Program-made: the position numbers and the translations under genes
The notes under the pieces: model-generated
What the model was told of the DNA's origin: nothing
The model's database searches: none
The model's input: only the letters and a program-made list of their open reading frames with translations
Assembly (NCBI RefSeq): GCF_003259195.1
Contig: NZ_QJPK01000022.1
Location: forward strand, 1 to 58,001
Source: Paracoccus sediminilitoris
GTDB taxonomy: Bacteria > Pseudomonadota > Alphaproteobacteria > Rhodobacterales > Rhodobacteraceae
Length of the DNA: 58,001 bases
Direction: 5' to 3'
In this document: positions 29,342 to 40,194 of the stretch, in pieces
Numbering within the stretch: position 1 is the stretch's first letter
Layout of the letters: each line of letters begins with the position of its first letter

Positions 29342-30277
29342 GTGAAACGGAGACGCAGGGTGCAGGGCAGGGTCATCTCGATCGATTATCTGCGCGTCCT
29401 TCTGGCGGGCTTCGTCGTGCTGGGCCATTCGGGCTTTGCCCGCGACGTCATTGGCGACACGGGGTTGGCGGTCGGCAACAGCATCCTGCGCGTGGCCGTG
29501 CCGGTCTTTACCATTATCGCCGGCTATTTTCTGGCCGCGACGCTGCGCAGGGGTCGCTTGTCGCCTTGGGTGGGGCAGCTGCTGGCGATGTACGCGATCT
29601 GGTCGCTGGTCTATATCGTCTTCCTGTGGCCCTATTTCAGCGCACGCCCCGTATCGTTGACGCTGCGCGACCTGACGCTTGGTTTTATGCATCTGTGGTT
29701 TTTGCAGGGCATCGCTATCGCGGGCATCATGCTGGGCGGATTTCGCCGCCTTGGTCTGCGCGCGGTCATCCTGTCGGCCGTGGCATTCGCGCTGCTGGGG
29801 CTGGGGCTGCAATATGCGCGCATGGCCGACCTGTCGCAGGTGCCGATCGAACATTACCGCAATGGCCCGTTCTATCTCTATCCCTTTCTGGCCATGGGCT
29901 GGCTGATCGCCGAAGGGATGCGGATGCGCATGGCCGCCTTGGCCGCCATCCTCGGCCTTGCCCTGACTGTGGCCGAGAACATGATCTGGATTGCCCGCAT
30001 CGGCCATGATCCCCTGCTGGAGATCCCCTTGGGGCATTTCCTGCTGTGCCCGGCCATCTTCATGCTGGTGCGGCGCATCCCGATGCCCGCGACCAACCTG
30101 CCCTTGGGGGCGGCGGCCGCGGGCATCTACGTGATGCATGTGATCGTGCTGCAGGGCCTGCCGCTGATCGGGGTGGACGACCTGCTGGTCGCCGTCATCC
30201 TGGGCATCGCGCTGCCATTCGGGGTGGTCTGGGCAAGGCAGGCCATCGCCGTCAGACGATCGAATATTCGTCCGTGA
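29342..30277 (+). CDS. Acyltransferase 3 family membrane protein
   Basis: A 311-residue integral membrane acyltransferase of the OafA/WecH type. It begins [20 protein letters not shown], with the conserved His after the first membrane helix, and has about ten hydrophobic segments. Such proteins acetylate or succinylate surface sugars or lipids. The start is GTG at 29342, with GTG 29360 as an alternative. The 3' end overlaps the convergent lactate dehydrogenase gene by 26 bases. The substrate cannot be told from sequence. Confidence 0.85.
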   Translation: MKRRRRVQGRVISIDYLRVLLAGFVVLGHSGFARDVIGDTGLAVGNSILRVAVPVFTIIAGYFLAATLRRGRLSPWVGQLLAMYAIWSLVYIVFLWPYFSARPVSLTLRDLTLGFMHLWFLQGIAIAGIMLGGFRRLGLRAVILSAVAFALLGLGLQYARMADLSQVPIEHYRNGPFYLYPFLAMGWLIAEGMRMRMAALAAILGLALTVAENMIWIARIGHDPLLEIPLGHFLLCPAIFMLVRRIPMPATNLPLGAAAAGIYVMHVIVLQGLPLIGVDDLLVAVILGIALPFGVVWARQAIAVRRSNIRP

Positions 30278-31421
30278 AGCCCTTGGGAACCAGCAGGTTC
30301 TGCGGCCCCACATTCTTCAGATCACGTTCCCCGCACAGGGCCATGCTGATGTCCAGCTCCTTGCGGATCACCTCCAGCGCGCGGGTGACGCCGGCTTCGC
30401 CCATCGCCCCCAACCCGTGGATATAGGCGCGTCCGATCCAGGTCGCATGGGCGCCCATCGCCAGCGCCTTCAGCACGTCCTGGCCCGACCGGATGCCGCT
30501 GTCCATATGCACCTCGACCTGGTCGCCGACCGCCTTGACGATATGCGGCAGCATCCTGATCGAGGACAGCGCGCCATCCAGCTGACGTCCGCCATGATTG
30601 CTGACGATGATCGCATCCGCGCCGAAATCCGCGGCGATGCGGGCGTCCTCGGGGTCCAGGATACCTTTCAGGATCAGCTTGCCGCCCCACATCTCGCGGA
30701 TGCGGGCGACCTTGTTCCAGTCCAGCTTGGGGTCGAACTGCTGGGCCGTCCAGTCCATCAGCGAACTGGTGTCCCCGACCCCCTTGGCGTGGCCCACGAT
30801 ATTGCCGAAGAAACGGCGCTTGGTCTTCAGCATCCCCATGCCCCACCGCCAGCGCGTGGACAGATCCAGCATCGTCGGCAAGGTCATCTTGGGCGGCGCG
30901 GTCAGGCCGTTCTTCAGGTCCTTGTGGCGCTGGCCCAGGATCTGCAGGTCAAGCGTCAGCACCAGCGCGCTGCAATTTGCCGCCTTGGCGCGTTCGATGA
31001 TGGCGGCCAGGAAATCCTGATCCTTCATCACGTAAAGCTGGAACATGAAGGGCTTGGTGGTATGGGCCGCCACATCCTCGATCGAACAGATGGACATGGT
31101 GGACAGGGTATAGGGCACGCCGAACTTCTGGGCGGCGCGGGCGGCATGGATCTCGCCATCGGCATGCTGCATGCCGGTCATGCCGACCGGGGCCAAGCCC
31201 ACGGGCATGGTGACGGGCATGCCGATCATGTCGCCCGCCAGCTTGCGATCGCTCATGTCGACGGCCACCTTCTGGCGCAGCTTCAGCTTGGCGAAATCGG
31301 TCGTGTTCTCGCGGAAGGTCTGCTCGGTATAGCTGCCCGATTCCGCATAGTCGTAAAACATCTTCGGCGTTCTTGCGCGATGCAACGCCTTGAGGTCATC
31401 GATCGATGTGATCACCGCCAT
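30252..31421 (-). CDS. lldD: FMN-dependent alpha-hydroxy acid dehydrogenase (L-lactate dehydrogenase-like)
   Basis: A 389-residue TIM-barrel flavoprotein that oxidises L-lactate or a related 2-hydroxy acid and passes electrons to the respiratory chain. Visible motifs are the FMN/substrate region [26 protein letters not shown] and the catalytic His block [11 protein letters not shown], then [19 protein letters not shown] chose ATG at 31421 ([17 protein letters not shown]); the longer frame upstream is not conserved. No lactate permease or regulator is adjacent, so the substrate is uncertain. Confidence 0.88.
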   Translation of the reverse strand: MAVITSIDDLKALHRARTPKMFYDYAESGSYTEQTFRENTTDFAKLKLRQKVAVDMSDRKLAGDMIGMPVTMPVGLAPVGMTGMQHADGEIHAARAAQKFGVPYTLSTMSICSIEDVAAHTTKPFMFQLYVMKDQDFLAAIIERAKAANCSALVLTLDLQILGQRHKDLKNGLTAPPKMTLPTMLDLSTRWRWGMGMLKTKRRFFGNIVGHAKGVGDTSSLMDWTAQQFDPKLDWNKVARIREMWGGKLILKGILDPEDARIAADFGADAIIVSNHGGRQLDGALSSIRMLPHIVKAVGDQVEVHMDSGIRSGQDVLKALAMGAHATWIGRAYIHGLGAMGEAGVTRALEVIRKELDISMALCGERDLKNVGPQNLLVPKGFTDEYSIV

Positions 31422-31479
31422 CTGGCCCATCCTCCCCCTGTGCAGGGGAATTGGTAACAGCGCCCATGGCCCCGTGCAA

Positions 31480-31752
31480 TCACCGCATCGCGGCGCGGCG
31501 CAGTTCCTCGGGGACGACCGGCCCCTGCAGCGCGCGGGCACGGGCGCGCAGCGCCTCGGCACGGGCATCCGTCGCGGCCTCGACCAGGGCGGGATCGGCC
31601 GCGGCAGCCTGGGCATGGACCGGAACCACAGGTTCCGCCAACAGCTGGCTGGTCGGCAGCAGGTCGGGATAATCGCCCTCGGTCCCGCAAGCGGCAAGCG
31701 CCAGGACAAACATCAGGACAATGGGCAGGGCAGGGCGCGACACATGGTTCAT
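31480..31752 (-). CDS. Small putative lipoprotein
   Basis: A 90-residue protein with a lipoprotein signal (PIVLMFVLALAACG, lipobox LAAC). The mature part is short, with an Ala/Arg-rich helix (ALVEAATDARAEALRARARAL). It is transcribed in the same direction as the lactate dehydrogenase-like gene and divergently from the TetR gene. Function unknown. Confidence 0.65.
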   Translation of the reverse strand: MNHVSRPALPIVLMFVLALAACGTEGDYPDLLPTSQLLAEPVVPVHAQAAAADPALVEAATDARAEALRARARALQGPVVPEELRRAAMR

Positions 31753-31847
31753 GGCTGCAGGTTACGCGCAGGCCGGGCGGGCGGCAACGGCCCTCGTGAC
31801 CTGTCGCGATCCCTTTTCACCGCCCTCCGCGCAGGCTAGAACACCGC

Positions 31848-32435
31848 ATGGCCCGCACCCAAGGTTCCCGCGCCGAGATCACCGGCCCCCTGCTTCGCGA
31901 CCAGGCCCGCCGCCTGTTCGCGCGACAGGGCTATGCGGCGGTGTCGATGCGCCAGATCGCGGCGGCGGTGGGCGTTCAGGCGGGCGCGCTCTATGCCTAT
32001 ACACCAGACAAGCAGGCGCTGCTGCACGACCTTCTGGAAAGCCACATGCAGGATCTGCTGGCCGCCTGGTCGGATGCGCCCGATGCGGAACCCCTGGCGC
32101 GGCTCGAACGCTTCGTCCGCTTCCATATCGGCTTCAGCCTGGACAATCCCGACGCGGTCTTCCTGTCCTATATGGAACTGCGCAATCTCAGCCCCGAAAA
32201 TTTCGCCGCCATCGCGGAACTGCGCGGCCGCTATGAAGCCGCGCTGGAAGGCATCCTGAGGGACGGCATCGCCGCCGATGTCATGCGGATCGAGGACCCC
32301 AAGCTGACCACCCTTGCCCTGATCGCCATGCTGACCGGGGTGACAAACTGGTATCGCGAAGGGGGCCGTCTTGATCGCGTCCGCATCACCGATATCTACT
32401 GGGGTCTTGCGCGCGGCGCGGTGGGCGCGCATTGA
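31848..32435 (+). CDS. TetR-family transcriptional regulator
   Basis: A 195-residue regulator. The N-terminal helix-turn-helix is ARRLFARQGYAAVSMRQIAAAVGVQAGALYAY, typical of TetR. The C-terminal ligand domain includes FVRFHIGFSLDNPDAVFLSYMELR and resembles TetR proteins near acyl-CoA metabolism genes. No such genes are adjacent here. It likely represses itself and perhaps the divergent lipoprotein gene. Confidence 0.88.
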   Translation: MARTQGSRAEITGPLLRDQARRLFARQGYAAVSMRQIAAAVGVQAGALYAYTPDKQALLHDLLESHMQDLLAAWSDAPDAEPLARLERFVRFHIGFSLDNPDAVFLSYMELRNLSPENFAAIAELRGRYEAALEGILRDGIAADVMRIEDPKLTTLALIAMLTGVTNWYREGGRLDRVRITDIYWGLARGAVGAH

Positions 32436-32510
32436 ACGCGTCTTCGTCTTTGCCCAAATACCCATTCCGCCCCGCTTGCCGCAGGGCGCATCATTGCAGA
32501 TAATCAGACC

Positions 32511-34430
32511 ATGGCCCTACCTCCCGGTTTCCTTGACGAGATTCGCAATCGCGTTCCGATCAGTCGCGTGATCGGCAAGAAAGTCGTGTGGGATCTGCGC
32601 AAGTCGAACCAGGCGCGGGGCGACTGGTGGGCGCCGTGCCCCTTCCATCAGGAAAAATCGGCCAGCTTCCACTGCGACGACCAGAAGGGCTTCTATTACT
32701 GCTTCGGCTGCCAGGCCAAGGGCGATGCGCTGTCCTTCCTGCGCGAGGCAGACGGCCTGGAATTCATGGATGCCGTCAAGCTGCTGGCCGCCGAGGCGGG
32801 CCTGCAGATGCCCGAACCCGACCCGCGCGCCCGCGAACGGACCGACCTGCGCAGCAAGCTCTTGGAGGTGACCGAGGCCGCCTGCCGCTGGTTCCGGCTG
32901 CAATTGCAGACATCATCGGCGGCTGCCGCCCGCGATTACCTGGATCGGCGTGGCCTGGATGCCGAAGCGCTGGAACGCTTCGAGATCGGCTTTGCCCCCG
33001 ACAACCGGCAGGCGCTGACCACGGCCCTGCGCGACAAGGGCTTCGCCGAGGCGCTGATCATCCAGGCCGGCATGTCCGCCAAGCCCGACAATGGCGGCGC
33101 GATCTATGACCGCTTCCGCGACCGCATCATCTTTCCGATCCGCGACGGGCAAGGGCGCTGCATCGGCTTTGGCGGGCGCGCGATGGATCCGAATGCGCGG
33201 GCAAAATACCTCAACAGCCCGGAAACGCCGCTGTTTGACAAGGGGCGCAATCTCTACAACCTCGGGCCTGCGCGCAGAGCGGTGGCCAAGGGGCAGCGTC
33301 TGGTCGTGGCCGAAGGCTATATGGATGTGATCGCCTTGGCGCGGGCGGGGTTCGAAGGGGCCGTCGCCCCCCTGGGGACCGCCATCACCGAAGAACAGCT
33401 GCGGCTGATGTGGCGGGTGTCGCCCGAACCGATCATCGCGCTGGACGGCGATGCGGCGGGTCAGCGCGCGGCCCAGAGGCTGATCGATCTGTCCCTGCCG
33501 ATGACCGGGCCCGGACAGGCGCTGCGCTTTGTCATCCTGCCGGCGGGGCAGGACCCCGACGACCTGATCAAGGCGGCGGGGCCGGGGGCGATGGGGGCGT
33601 TGCTGGATGGGGCCAAACCGCTTCTGGACCTGCTCTGGGCGCGCGAAACCGAAGGGCAGGTCTTTGACAGTCCCGAACGCAAGGCCGCGCTGGATCGTCG
33701 CCTGCAGGAGGCCGTCGCCCGCATCCCCGACGAACTGACCCGCAGCCACTACACCGAGGAAATCCGCCGCAAGCGGTGGGAGACCTTCGGCGGCGGGGCC
33801 CGCAAGCAAAGCCGCAGCAACTGGCAGCCGGGCAACGGACGCAACATGACCGGCAAGCGCGGCGCGCAGTCGGCCATTCCCCGCGGACCGCTGCCCCCGG
33901 TCAATCTGAACATGCCAGAACATGGCGAGGATCTGCTGGAGGGCGCGGCGCTGCTGATCTGCGCGCTGCGGCCGACCATGGTGACGATGGTCGAGGCGCG
34001 TCTTGAGCGGCTGATGCCGCGCAACGCCGAACGCGGCGCGCTGCTTCACGATCTGCTGACCCAAGGCGAAAGCCAGATGGGACGCCGCTGCCTTGAAACC
34101 TTGCGCCGTGACGCCCATCTGGGTCTGACCCCGAACGTGATTCAGCAGCAAGAGGACGCCGCAGCCATCGCAATCCTGCAGAACCTTCTGGACAGGCTGG
34201 AAGCGGCCCGCGCCACCAGCCACGAACTGGCCCGTGCCGAAAGCGAGATCCAGGGCGAGGCGGATGAAGGCCTGACCTGGCGGATCAGCCAGACGACCCG
34301 CGCCCGGCATCTGGCCGAACGTCCCGAATTGGAGACCAGCGGCGACATGGATGAAGACCGCAGCGCACTCTCTGCACAGCTGTCAGGCTGGCTGGACGGC
34401 CAGATCTGGCGAAAGCCGTCGGGAAGATGA
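32511..34430 (+). CDS. dnaG: DNA primase DnaG
   Basis: A 639-residue replicative primase. The CHC2 zinc finger is CPFHQEKSASFHC...CFGCQAKGD near residue 43, the catalytic core has EGYMDVIALARAGFEGAVAP and LDGDAAGQRAA (Toprim), and the C-terminal helicase-binding domain follows. It precedes rpoD, the classic macromolecular synthesis arrangement. Confidence 0.96.
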   Translation: MALPPGFLDEIRNRVPISRVIGKKVVWDLRKSNQARGDWWAPCPFHQEKSASFHCDDQKGFYYCFGCQAKGDALSFLREADGLEFMDAVKLLAAEAGLQMPEPDPRARERTDLRSKLLEVTEAACRWFRLQLQTSSAAAARDYLDRRGLDAEALERFEIGFAPDNRQALTTALRDKGFAEALIIQAGMSAKPDNGGAIYDRFRDRIIFPIRDGQGRCIGFGGRAMDPNARAKYLNSPETPLFDKGRNLYNLGPARRAVAKGQRLVVAEGYMDVIALARAGFEGAVAPLGTAITEEQLRLMWRVSPEPIIALDGDAAGQRAAQRLIDLSLPMTGPGQALRFVILPAGQDPDDLIKAAGPGAMGALLDGAKPLLDLLWARETEGQVFDSPERKAALDRRLQEAVARIPDELTRSHYTEEIRRKRWETFGGGARKQSRSNWQPGNGRNMTGKRGAQSAIPRGPLPPVNLNMPEHGEDLLEGAALLICALRPTMVTMVEARLERLMPRNAERGALLHDLLTQGESQMGRRCLETLRRDAHLGLTPNVIQQQEDAAAIAILQNLLDRLEAARATSHELARAESEIQGEADEGLTWRISQTTRARHLAERPELETSGDMDEDRSALSAQLSGWLDGQIWRKPSGR

Positions 34431-34593
34431 TCCGGCATGGCGAATGCGAATCGCCCGCTGAACGGATCGCGAATCATCATTGCGGACGGCCTTTGATTCG
34501 GCCGGGAACCGCGCTAGAAACGTCATAATTCCGCAGCGATTCGCCGTACCTGCCGAATCGACTGCCCAAGACCGCGCCGAGAAGGAGCCCTGG

Positions 34594-36579
34594 ATGGCCG
34601 CCAAGGACGACGACCACGACAAGACCGACAAGGACGACAACGCCCATTCGTTGGACATGAGCCAGGCAGCGGTCAAGAAGATGATCGCCGAGGCGCGCGA
34701 ACGTGGATACATCACCTACGACCAGTTGAACGCCGTCCTGCCACCCGAGCAGGTCAGCAGCGAACAGATCGAGGACGTGATGTCGATGCTGTCCGAAATG
34801 GGCATCAACGTCATCGAGGACGAGGACGGGGCCGAGGAATCCGAAGGTGGTGCCATCGTCACCACCGGCAGCGGAAACCGCGAAGTCGCCGTCTCGACCA
34901 CCGAAACCGAAAAGCTTGACCGTACCGACGACCCCGTCCGCATGTACCTGCGCGAGATGGGCAGCGTCGAGTTGCTGTCGCGCGAGGGCGAGATTGCCAT
35001 CGCCAAGCGGATCGAGGCCGGCCGCAACACCATGATCGCGGGGCTGTGCGAAAGCCCGCTGACCTTCAAGGCCATCACGCTCTGGCGCGACGAGCTGTTG
35101 GATGAGGACATCCTGCTGCGCGACGTCATCGACCTGGAAACGACCTTCGGTCAGTCCATGGAAGGTGAGGAGGGCGACGAGGTCGTCGTTCCCGTCGCAG
35201 GCGGCGAGACCGGCGGCACCCCGTCGGAATCCGGCAAGCGCGAGGAATATGACGCCGACGGAAACCCGCTGCGTTCCGACGACGAGGATGACGAGGACGA
35301 AGGGGCCAACCTGTCGCTGTCCGCGATGGAGGCCAGCCTGAAGCCGCGCGTTCTGGAAACGCTGGAATCCATCGCGCTCTACTATGAGCGTCTGTCCGAC
35401 ATGCAGGATCTGCGCATGTCTGCGACGATGAATGAAGATGACAGCTTCTCGGCGACGGCAGAGACCGATTACCAGACCCTGCGCAGCGAAATCGTCGTAT
35501 TGGTGAATTCGCTTCACCTGAACAACGGCCGCATCGAGGCGCTGGTCGATCAGCTTTATGGCATCAACCGCCGCATCGTCACGATCGACAGCGGCATGGT
35601 CAAGCTGGCCGACGCGGCCCGCATCAACCGTCGTGAATTCATCGATGCCTATCGGGGCAGCGAACTGGACCCGACCTGGGTCGACCGCATGGCAGGCCAG
35701 GCCGGTCGCGGTTGGCAGGCCCTGTTCGACCGGTCGCGCGACCAGGTCGAAAAGCTGCGCGGCGACATGGCCGAAGTCGGTCAATACGTCGGCGTCGACA
35801 TCGAGGAATTCCGCCGCATCGTGGCCCAAGTTCAGCGCGGCGAGAAAGAGGCCCGCCAGGCCAAGAAGGAAATGGTCGAGGCCAACCTGCGCCTGGTCAT
35901 CAGCATCGCCAAGAAATACACCAACCGTGGCCTGCAATTCCTTGATCTTATTCAGGAAGGCAATATCGGCTTGATGAAGGCCGTGGACAAGTTCGAATAC
36001 CGCCGCGGCTACAAGTTCTCGACCTATGCGACTTGGTGGATCCGTCAGGCGATCACCCGGTCCATCGCGGACCAGGCCCGCACGATCCGCATCCCGGTCC
36101 ACATGATCGAGACGATCAACAAGCTGGTCCGCACCGGCCGCCAGATGCTGCACGAGATCGGTCGCGAACCGACGCCCGAGGAACTGGCCGAGAAACTCCA
36201 GATGCCGCTGGAGAAGGTCCGCAAGGTGATGAAAATCGCCAAGGAGCCGATCAGCCTGGAAACCCCGATCGGGGACGAGGAAGACAGCCAGCTTGGCGAT
36301 TTCATCGAGGACAAGAACGCCGTCCTGCCGCTGGACAGCGCCATTCAGGAAAACCTCAAGGAAACCACGACCCGCGTCCTGTCCAGCCTGACCCCGCGCG
36401 AGGAACGTGTCCTGAGGATGCGTTTCGGCATCGGCATGAATACCGACCACACCTTGGAAGAGGTCGGCCAGCAGTTCAGCGTCACTCGCGAACGGATCCG
36501 TCAGATCGAAGCAAAGGCGCTTCGCAAGCTGAAGCATCCGTCGCGCAGCAGAAAGCTGCGGTCCTTCCTTGACCAGTGA
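34594..36579 (+). CDS. rpoD: RNA polymerase primary sigma factor RpoD
   Basis: A 661-residue sigma-70. Region 1.1 is at the N-terminus, region 1.2 at [20 protein letters not shown], an acidic non-conserved insert with a run of Asp/Glu follows, then regions 2 ([21 protein letters not shown]... [11 protein letters not shown]), 3 and 4 ([19 protein letters not shown]). ATG at 34594 follows GAAGGAG, which supports it over the longer frame. The upstream 160 bases hold its promoter region, with no clear element. It is in the dnaG-rpoD pair. Confidence 0.97.
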   Translation: MAAKDDDHDKTDKDDNAHSLDMSQAAVKKMIAEARERGYITYDQLNAVLPPEQVSSEQIEDVMSMLSEMGINVIEDEDGAEESEGGAIVTTGSGNREVAVSTTETEKLDRTDDPVRMYLREMGSVELLSREGEIAIAKRIEAGRNTMIAGLCESPLTFKAITLWRDELLDEDILLRDVIDLETTFGQSMEGEEGDEVVVPVAGGETGGTPSESGKREEYDADGNPLRSDDEDDEDEGANLSLSAMEASLKPRVLETLESIALYYERLSDMQDLRMSATMNEDDSFSATAETDYQTLRSEIVVLVNSLHLNNGRIEALVDQLYGINRRIVTIDSGMVKLADAARINRREFIDAYRGSELDPTWVDRMAGQAGRGWQALFDRSRDQVEKLRGDMAEVGQYVGVDIEEFRRIVAQVQRGEKEARQAKKEMVEANLRLVISIAKKYTNRGLQFLDLIQEGNIGLMKAVDKFEYRRGYKFSTYATWWIRQAITRSIADQARTIRIPVHMIETINKLVRTGRQMLHEIGREPTPEELAEKLQMPLEKVRKVMKIAKEPISLETPIGDEEDSQLGDFIEDKNAVLPLDSAIQENLKETTTRVLSSLTPREERVLRMRFGIGMNTDHTLEEVGQQFSVTRERIRQIEAKALRKLKHPSRSRKLRSFLDQ

Positions 36580-36994
36580 TCTGAGGGACATCGGCGGGCT
36601 GGGGTATTTCCTGTATCGCAGTTCGGCCGCATCGGAACTGAGCGGTGGTGACACGCAGGACATTTTGCGCTCTGCCCGCCACCGCAATCAGGCCTTGGGG
36701 TTGACCGGCTGTCTGCATTTCGAAGACGGGATGTTCTTTCAGTGGCTGGAAGGCCCCAAGGACGGGCTGTTGCAAGTTGTCGACCTGATCCTTGTCGATG
36801 ATCGCCACCAAGAGATCACCATCCTGGATCAGGGCGCCCTAGACCAGCGGCGCTTTCAGGATTGGCGGATGCGCTTTTCCGACAGGGACCGGGCTTCGCT
36901 GATGGATTGGTTCGCCAGTTCCGACAAATCCACCGTGCGGCCCAAGGATTACGCCGGTGCCGTCGTCGCCTTCCTGATGTCCATCGCGATCTGA
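36569..36994 (+). CDS. BLUF-domain blue-light photoreceptor
   Basis: A 141-residue protein with a BLUF domain that binds FAD and senses blue light. Counting from TTG 36569, Tyr16, Asn40 and Gln58 ([21 protein letters not shown]) keep the same 24- and 42-residue spacing as Tyr21, Asn45 and Gln63 of AppA, so photochemistry should work. It continues with [12 protein letters not shown]. There is no output domain, so it must act on a partner. It overlaps the rpoD end by 11 bases, unusual for this type. No photosynthesis genes are nearby. Confidence 0.88.
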   Translation: MTSDLRDIGGLGYFLYRSSAASELSGGDTQDILRSARHRNQALGLTGCLHFEDGMFFQWLEGPKDGLLQVVDLILVDDRHQEITILDQGALDQRRFQDWRMRFSDRDRASLMDWFASSDKSTVRPKDYAGAVVAFLMSIAI

Positions 36995-37060
36995 CGGCTG
37001 GCCTTGCAGGCCGGGCACGAAAAGTGAACACTGGCCAAAAGATCCGGGGACAGTGGCAGG

Positions 37061-38473
37061 ATGCAGGCTTTGGAAGACATGATCTGGTGGCAGGGCGGCC
37101 AGGCTTTGGCGGCGGCAGGCGTGATCGCGCTGCTGGCGGCATTCGGCTGGTTCAGGGCGGCCGGACGCCTTCGCCGAACCACTGCCGATCTGGCCGATCT
37201 GCAGATGCAGCTGCACCAGCGCGACGTTGCCCTTGGCCAGCAACAGGCGCGCCATGACCTGAACGCGGCCCGGCTGTCCCAGCTTGAGGAAGAGCGTGAC
37301 GGCTTGACCGATGCGCTGCATCAGGCCCATCAGACCGCGAACCGTCTGGAAACCCAATTGGCTCAGCATCGTCTTGGCGCGCAGAAGGACGCCGAAGCCG
37401 CCGCGCGGGAAATCGCCACGCTGAAGGAAATGCGGGCCGAAATGACGACGCAGTTCAAGCTGCTGTCGGCCGAAACCCTGCGCACCCAGCAAGGCCAAAT
37501 CCAGCAGGCGCAGAACGATCAGCTGAACGCCCTGCTGAACCCGTTCCGCGATCAGGTGAACCGTTTCCAAACCGAGATGCAGACCCGCAACAAGATCCTG
37601 GACGAGGAATCCGCCCGGCTGCGCGAGCAGATCCTGTCGCTGCACAACCGCTCGGAGCAGATCTCGCGCGAGGCGGTGAACCTGGCGCGCGCGCTCAAGG
37701 GTGACAAGCAGCAGCAGGGGGCCTGGGGCGAGATGGTGCTGGAACGGATCCTCGAAGAATCCGGCCTGATGGACGGCACCCATTACGATCTGCAATCCAC
37801 CTGGCGCGATGACGACGGCAAGCTGTGGCGGCCCGATGTGGTCGTCAAGATGCCGCGCGGCAAGGTCATGGTGATCGACAGCAAGGTCTCATTGAACGAT
37901 TATGAAGTCTCGGTGACCCATGACGACCCCGTCGAGGCCCAGGCCGCCCTGCGCCGGCACGTCACCGCGATCCGCACCCATATCACGACGCTGTCGGCCA
38001 AGGGCTATCACCGCATGGATGATGCCTCGGTCGATTACGTGCTGATGTTCATCCCGATCGAAGGGGCGTTCTCGGATGCGCTGCGGGCGGACCCCACGCT
38101 GGCCTCCTTCGCGATGGAGGGTCGGGTGGGCCTGACCACGCCGACCACGCTGATGCTGACCCTGCGCACCATCGAACATATCTGGGCCGTTGAGCGACGC
38201 GAAAGCAATGCGATGGAAATCGCGCGTCGTGCGGGGCAGCTTTACGACAAGGTCGCAGGTTTCGTCGACGCGATGGAGGGGGTCGGCAAGGCGCTGGACC
38301 AAGCCAATCACGCGCATGGTCAGGCCATGGATCGCCTGACGCGCGGATCGGGCAATGTCATCCGGCAAGTGGAGATGCTGCGGGGCCTGGGCGCGCGCAA
38401 CACCAAGCAGATTGCATTGGACCATGATCGGGGCGACGATGAGGCCTTGGCAGGACCGGAGGCCGCAGAATGA
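37061..38473 (+). CDS. rmuC: DNA recombination protein RmuC
   Basis: A 470-residue protein. It has a short N-terminal membrane segment (GVIALLAAFGWF), then a long coiled coil (about residues 35-170) and the RmuC nuclease-like domain with KQQQGAWGEMVLERILEESG, DVVVKMPRGKVMVIDSKVSL and LMFIPIEGAF. RmuC limits sequence inversions at short inverted repeats in E. coli. It overlaps yjbQ by four bases. Confidence 0.93.
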   Translation: MQALEDMIWWQGGQALAAAGVIALLAAFGWFRAAGRLRRTTADLADLQMQLHQRDVALGQQQARHDLNAARLSQLEEERDGLTDALHQAHQTANRLETQLAQHRLGAQKDAEAAAREIATLKEMRAEMTTQFKLLSAETLRTQQGQIQQAQNDQLNALLNPFRDQVNRFQTEMQTRNKILDEESARLREQILSLHNRSEQISREAVNLARALKGDKQQQGAWGEMVLERILEESGLMDGTHYDLQSTWRDDDGKLWRPDVVVKMPRGKVMVIDSKVSLNDYEVSVTHDDPVEAQAALRRHVTAIRTHITTLSAKGYHRMDDASVDYVLMFIPIEGAFSDALRADPTLASFAMEGRVGLTTPTTLMLTLRTIEHIWAVERRESNAMEIARRAGQLYDKVAGFVDAMEGVGKALDQANHAHGQAMDRLTRGSGNVIRQVEMLRGLGARNTKQIALDHDRGDDEALAGPEAAE

Positions 38474-38892
38474 TCACCGAATTCAGCATCGACACCCATG
38501 GCCCCGCCTGCCACGAATTCACGCGCGATGTCGCCGATTGGCTGACGCGCGCCAAGGTGGGCGATGGCCTGCTGACGCTGATGGTGCGGCACACGTCCTG
38601 TTCGCTGCTGATCCAGGAAAATGCCGATCCGGATGTGCAGGTCGATCTGCTGGCGTGGCTGGACCGCGTCGCACCGCCCGCGGATCATCCCTCCATGGGC
38701 TGGATCACCCACCGCTATGAGGGGCCGGACGACATGCCGGCGCATCTGAAGGCCGCCGTCCTGCCCGTCAGCCTTCAGGTGCCTGTCGCGCAGGGGCGGA
38801 TGAGCCTTGGCCGCTGGCAGGGGATCTATCTGGTCGAACATCGCCGCGCGCCGCACAGCCGGCAGGTCGCGGCGATGTTCCAGCCGCTTTAG
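38470..38892 (+). CDS. YjbQ family protein (UPF0047)
   Basis: A 140-residue protein of the YjbQ family, with weak thiamine phosphate synthase activity reported in some members. Motifs: VRHTSCSLLIQENADPDVQ, HPSMGWITHRYEGPDDMPAH and LGRWQGIYLVEHRRAPHSRQV, where the conserved His residues would bind metal. Coupled to rmuC by ATGA. The true substrate is unknown. Confidence 0.9.
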   Translation: MITEFSIDTHGPACHEFTRDVADWLTRAKVGDGLLTLMVRHTSCSLLIQENADPDVQVDLLAWLDRVAPPADHPSMGWITHRYEGPDDMPAHLKAAVLPVSLQVPVAQGRMSLGRWQGIYLVEHRRAPHSRQVAAMFQPL

Positions 38893-39560
38893 TTCTGCGG
38901 CATCAGATAGGTTTCGCGGATGACCGCGCGGGCAGGGGCTTCGATCATGTGCATGACAGCATCGGCCACGTCCTGCGGCTGCAGCTTGTCCGGGGCGCCG
39001 TCATCGAAGAAGGCGGTGTCGACCATGCCCGGTGCGACGACCGAACAACGCCCGCCCCATTCGCGCATCTCTTCGGCCAGGTTGCCCGCATAACCGTGCA
39101 CGAACCACTTGGTCGCGCCATAGATCGAGCCCTGGATATGCCTGCGCCCCGCCGCCGATCCGGTCAGAACCAGCGTGCCCTTGGTCTTGCGCAGCTGGGG
39201 CAGGGTCGCGCGGGCGGTCATGATCACGCCCATGACGTTCAGGTCGACCATGCCCTTGATGTCATCCAGATCGCCCGCCTCGGTGCCGGGCTTCGACAAC
39301 CCGCGACCGGCATTGGCAAAGGCCGCGTCGATGCCGCCGAAGCGCTCGGCAGTCTGGGCCACGGCCTGGGTCAGGTCGTCGATATTCGTCGCGTCGCCAG
39401 TCGTGACCAGTGCCTTGTCGCCCAGCTCTTGGGCCAGATCGGTCAGCTTGTCTTTGGACCTGGCGAACAGGGCCACGTTCCAACCTGCCTTGACGGCGCT
39501 TCTGGCGGTGGCTGCGCCGATGCCCGACGAGGCACCGGTGATGAACAGGGTCTTGCCCAT
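38889..39560 (-). CDS. Short-chain dehydrogenase/reductase
   Basis: A 223-residue SDR enzyme. The cofactor motif [12 protein letters not shown] is at the N-terminus; the acidic or neutral residue after the second strand (LFARSKDK) suggests NADP(H). NAG is seen as FANAGRG and the catalytic Ser and YxxxK as [19 protein letters not shown]. It resembles YdfG-like serine or 3-hydroxy acid dehydrogenases. ATG at 39560 chosen because the Rossmann motif starts there. It is convergent with yjbQ and overlaps it by four bases. Confidence 0.88.
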   Translation of the reverse strand: MGKTLFITGASSGIGAATARSAVKAGWNVALFARSKDKLTDLAQELGDKALVTTGDATNIDDLTQAVAQTAERFGGIDAAFANAGRGLSKPGTEAGDLDDIKGMVDLNVMGVIMTARATLPQLRKTKGTLVLTGSAAGRRHIQGSIYGATKWFVHGYAGNLAEEMREWGGRCSVVAPGMVDTAFFDDGAPDKLQPQDVADAVMHMIEAPARAVIRETYLMPQN

Positions 39561-39723
39561 GATTTTTCCAATCCTGTCAATGTTCGGGAAAATGCTGCCG
39601 TCGAACGCGGCTTTCGCGTCACAGGTTCCAGAGCGGCTATCTTGTGTGCAGCCGATATCCCTACCCAAGCTCTGCCAAGATGCCTATAGTGGATGGGGAT
39701 TGCCGGATCGAAGGGACAACGGA

Positions 39724-40194
39724 ATGCGCTGCCCATTTTGCGGGAACGTCGACACTCAGGTCAAGGATTCGCGTCCGGCCGAAGACAATGTGGCCATCCG
39801 CCGTCGCCGGTTCTGCCCGTCCTGCTCGGGGCGCTTCACGACCTACGAACGTGTTCAGCTGCGTGATCTGGTCGTCGTCAAATCCAATGGCAAGCGCGAG
39901 GATTTCGACCGCGACAAGATGGCCCGTTCCATCCGCATCGCCATGCAGAAGCGCCCGGTCGAGCCCGAGCGGATCGAACAGATGATCAGCGGCATCGTCC
40001 GCCGTCTGGAAAGCACGGGCGAAACCGACATTCCCTCCAAGGCCATCGGCGAGATCGTGATGGAGGCCCTGTCACGGATCGACAATGTCGGCTATGTGCG
40101 TTTCGCCAGCGTCTACAAGAATTTCCAGGATGCGAATGACTTCGACAAATTCGTGTCCGAACTGCGCCCCGGCGCCACCAAGATTGACCTCTGA
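39724..40194 (+). CDS. nrdR: Transcriptional repressor NrdR
   Basis: A 156-residue regulator of ribonucleotide reductase genes. The zinc ribbon is formed by MRCPFCG and RFCPSCS; the ATP-cone domain follows ([20 protein letters not shown]). In many alphaproteobacteria it heads the riboflavin cluster, as here with ribD overlapping by 11 bases. It is full length. Confidence 0.96.
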   Translation: MRCPFCGNVDTQVKDSRPAEDNVAIRRRRFCPSCSGRFTTYERVQLRDLVVVKSNGKREDFDRDKMARSIRIAMQKRPVEPERIEQMISGIVRRLESTGETDIPSKAIGEIVMEALSRIDNVGYVRFASVYKNFQDANDFDKFVSELRPGATKIDL

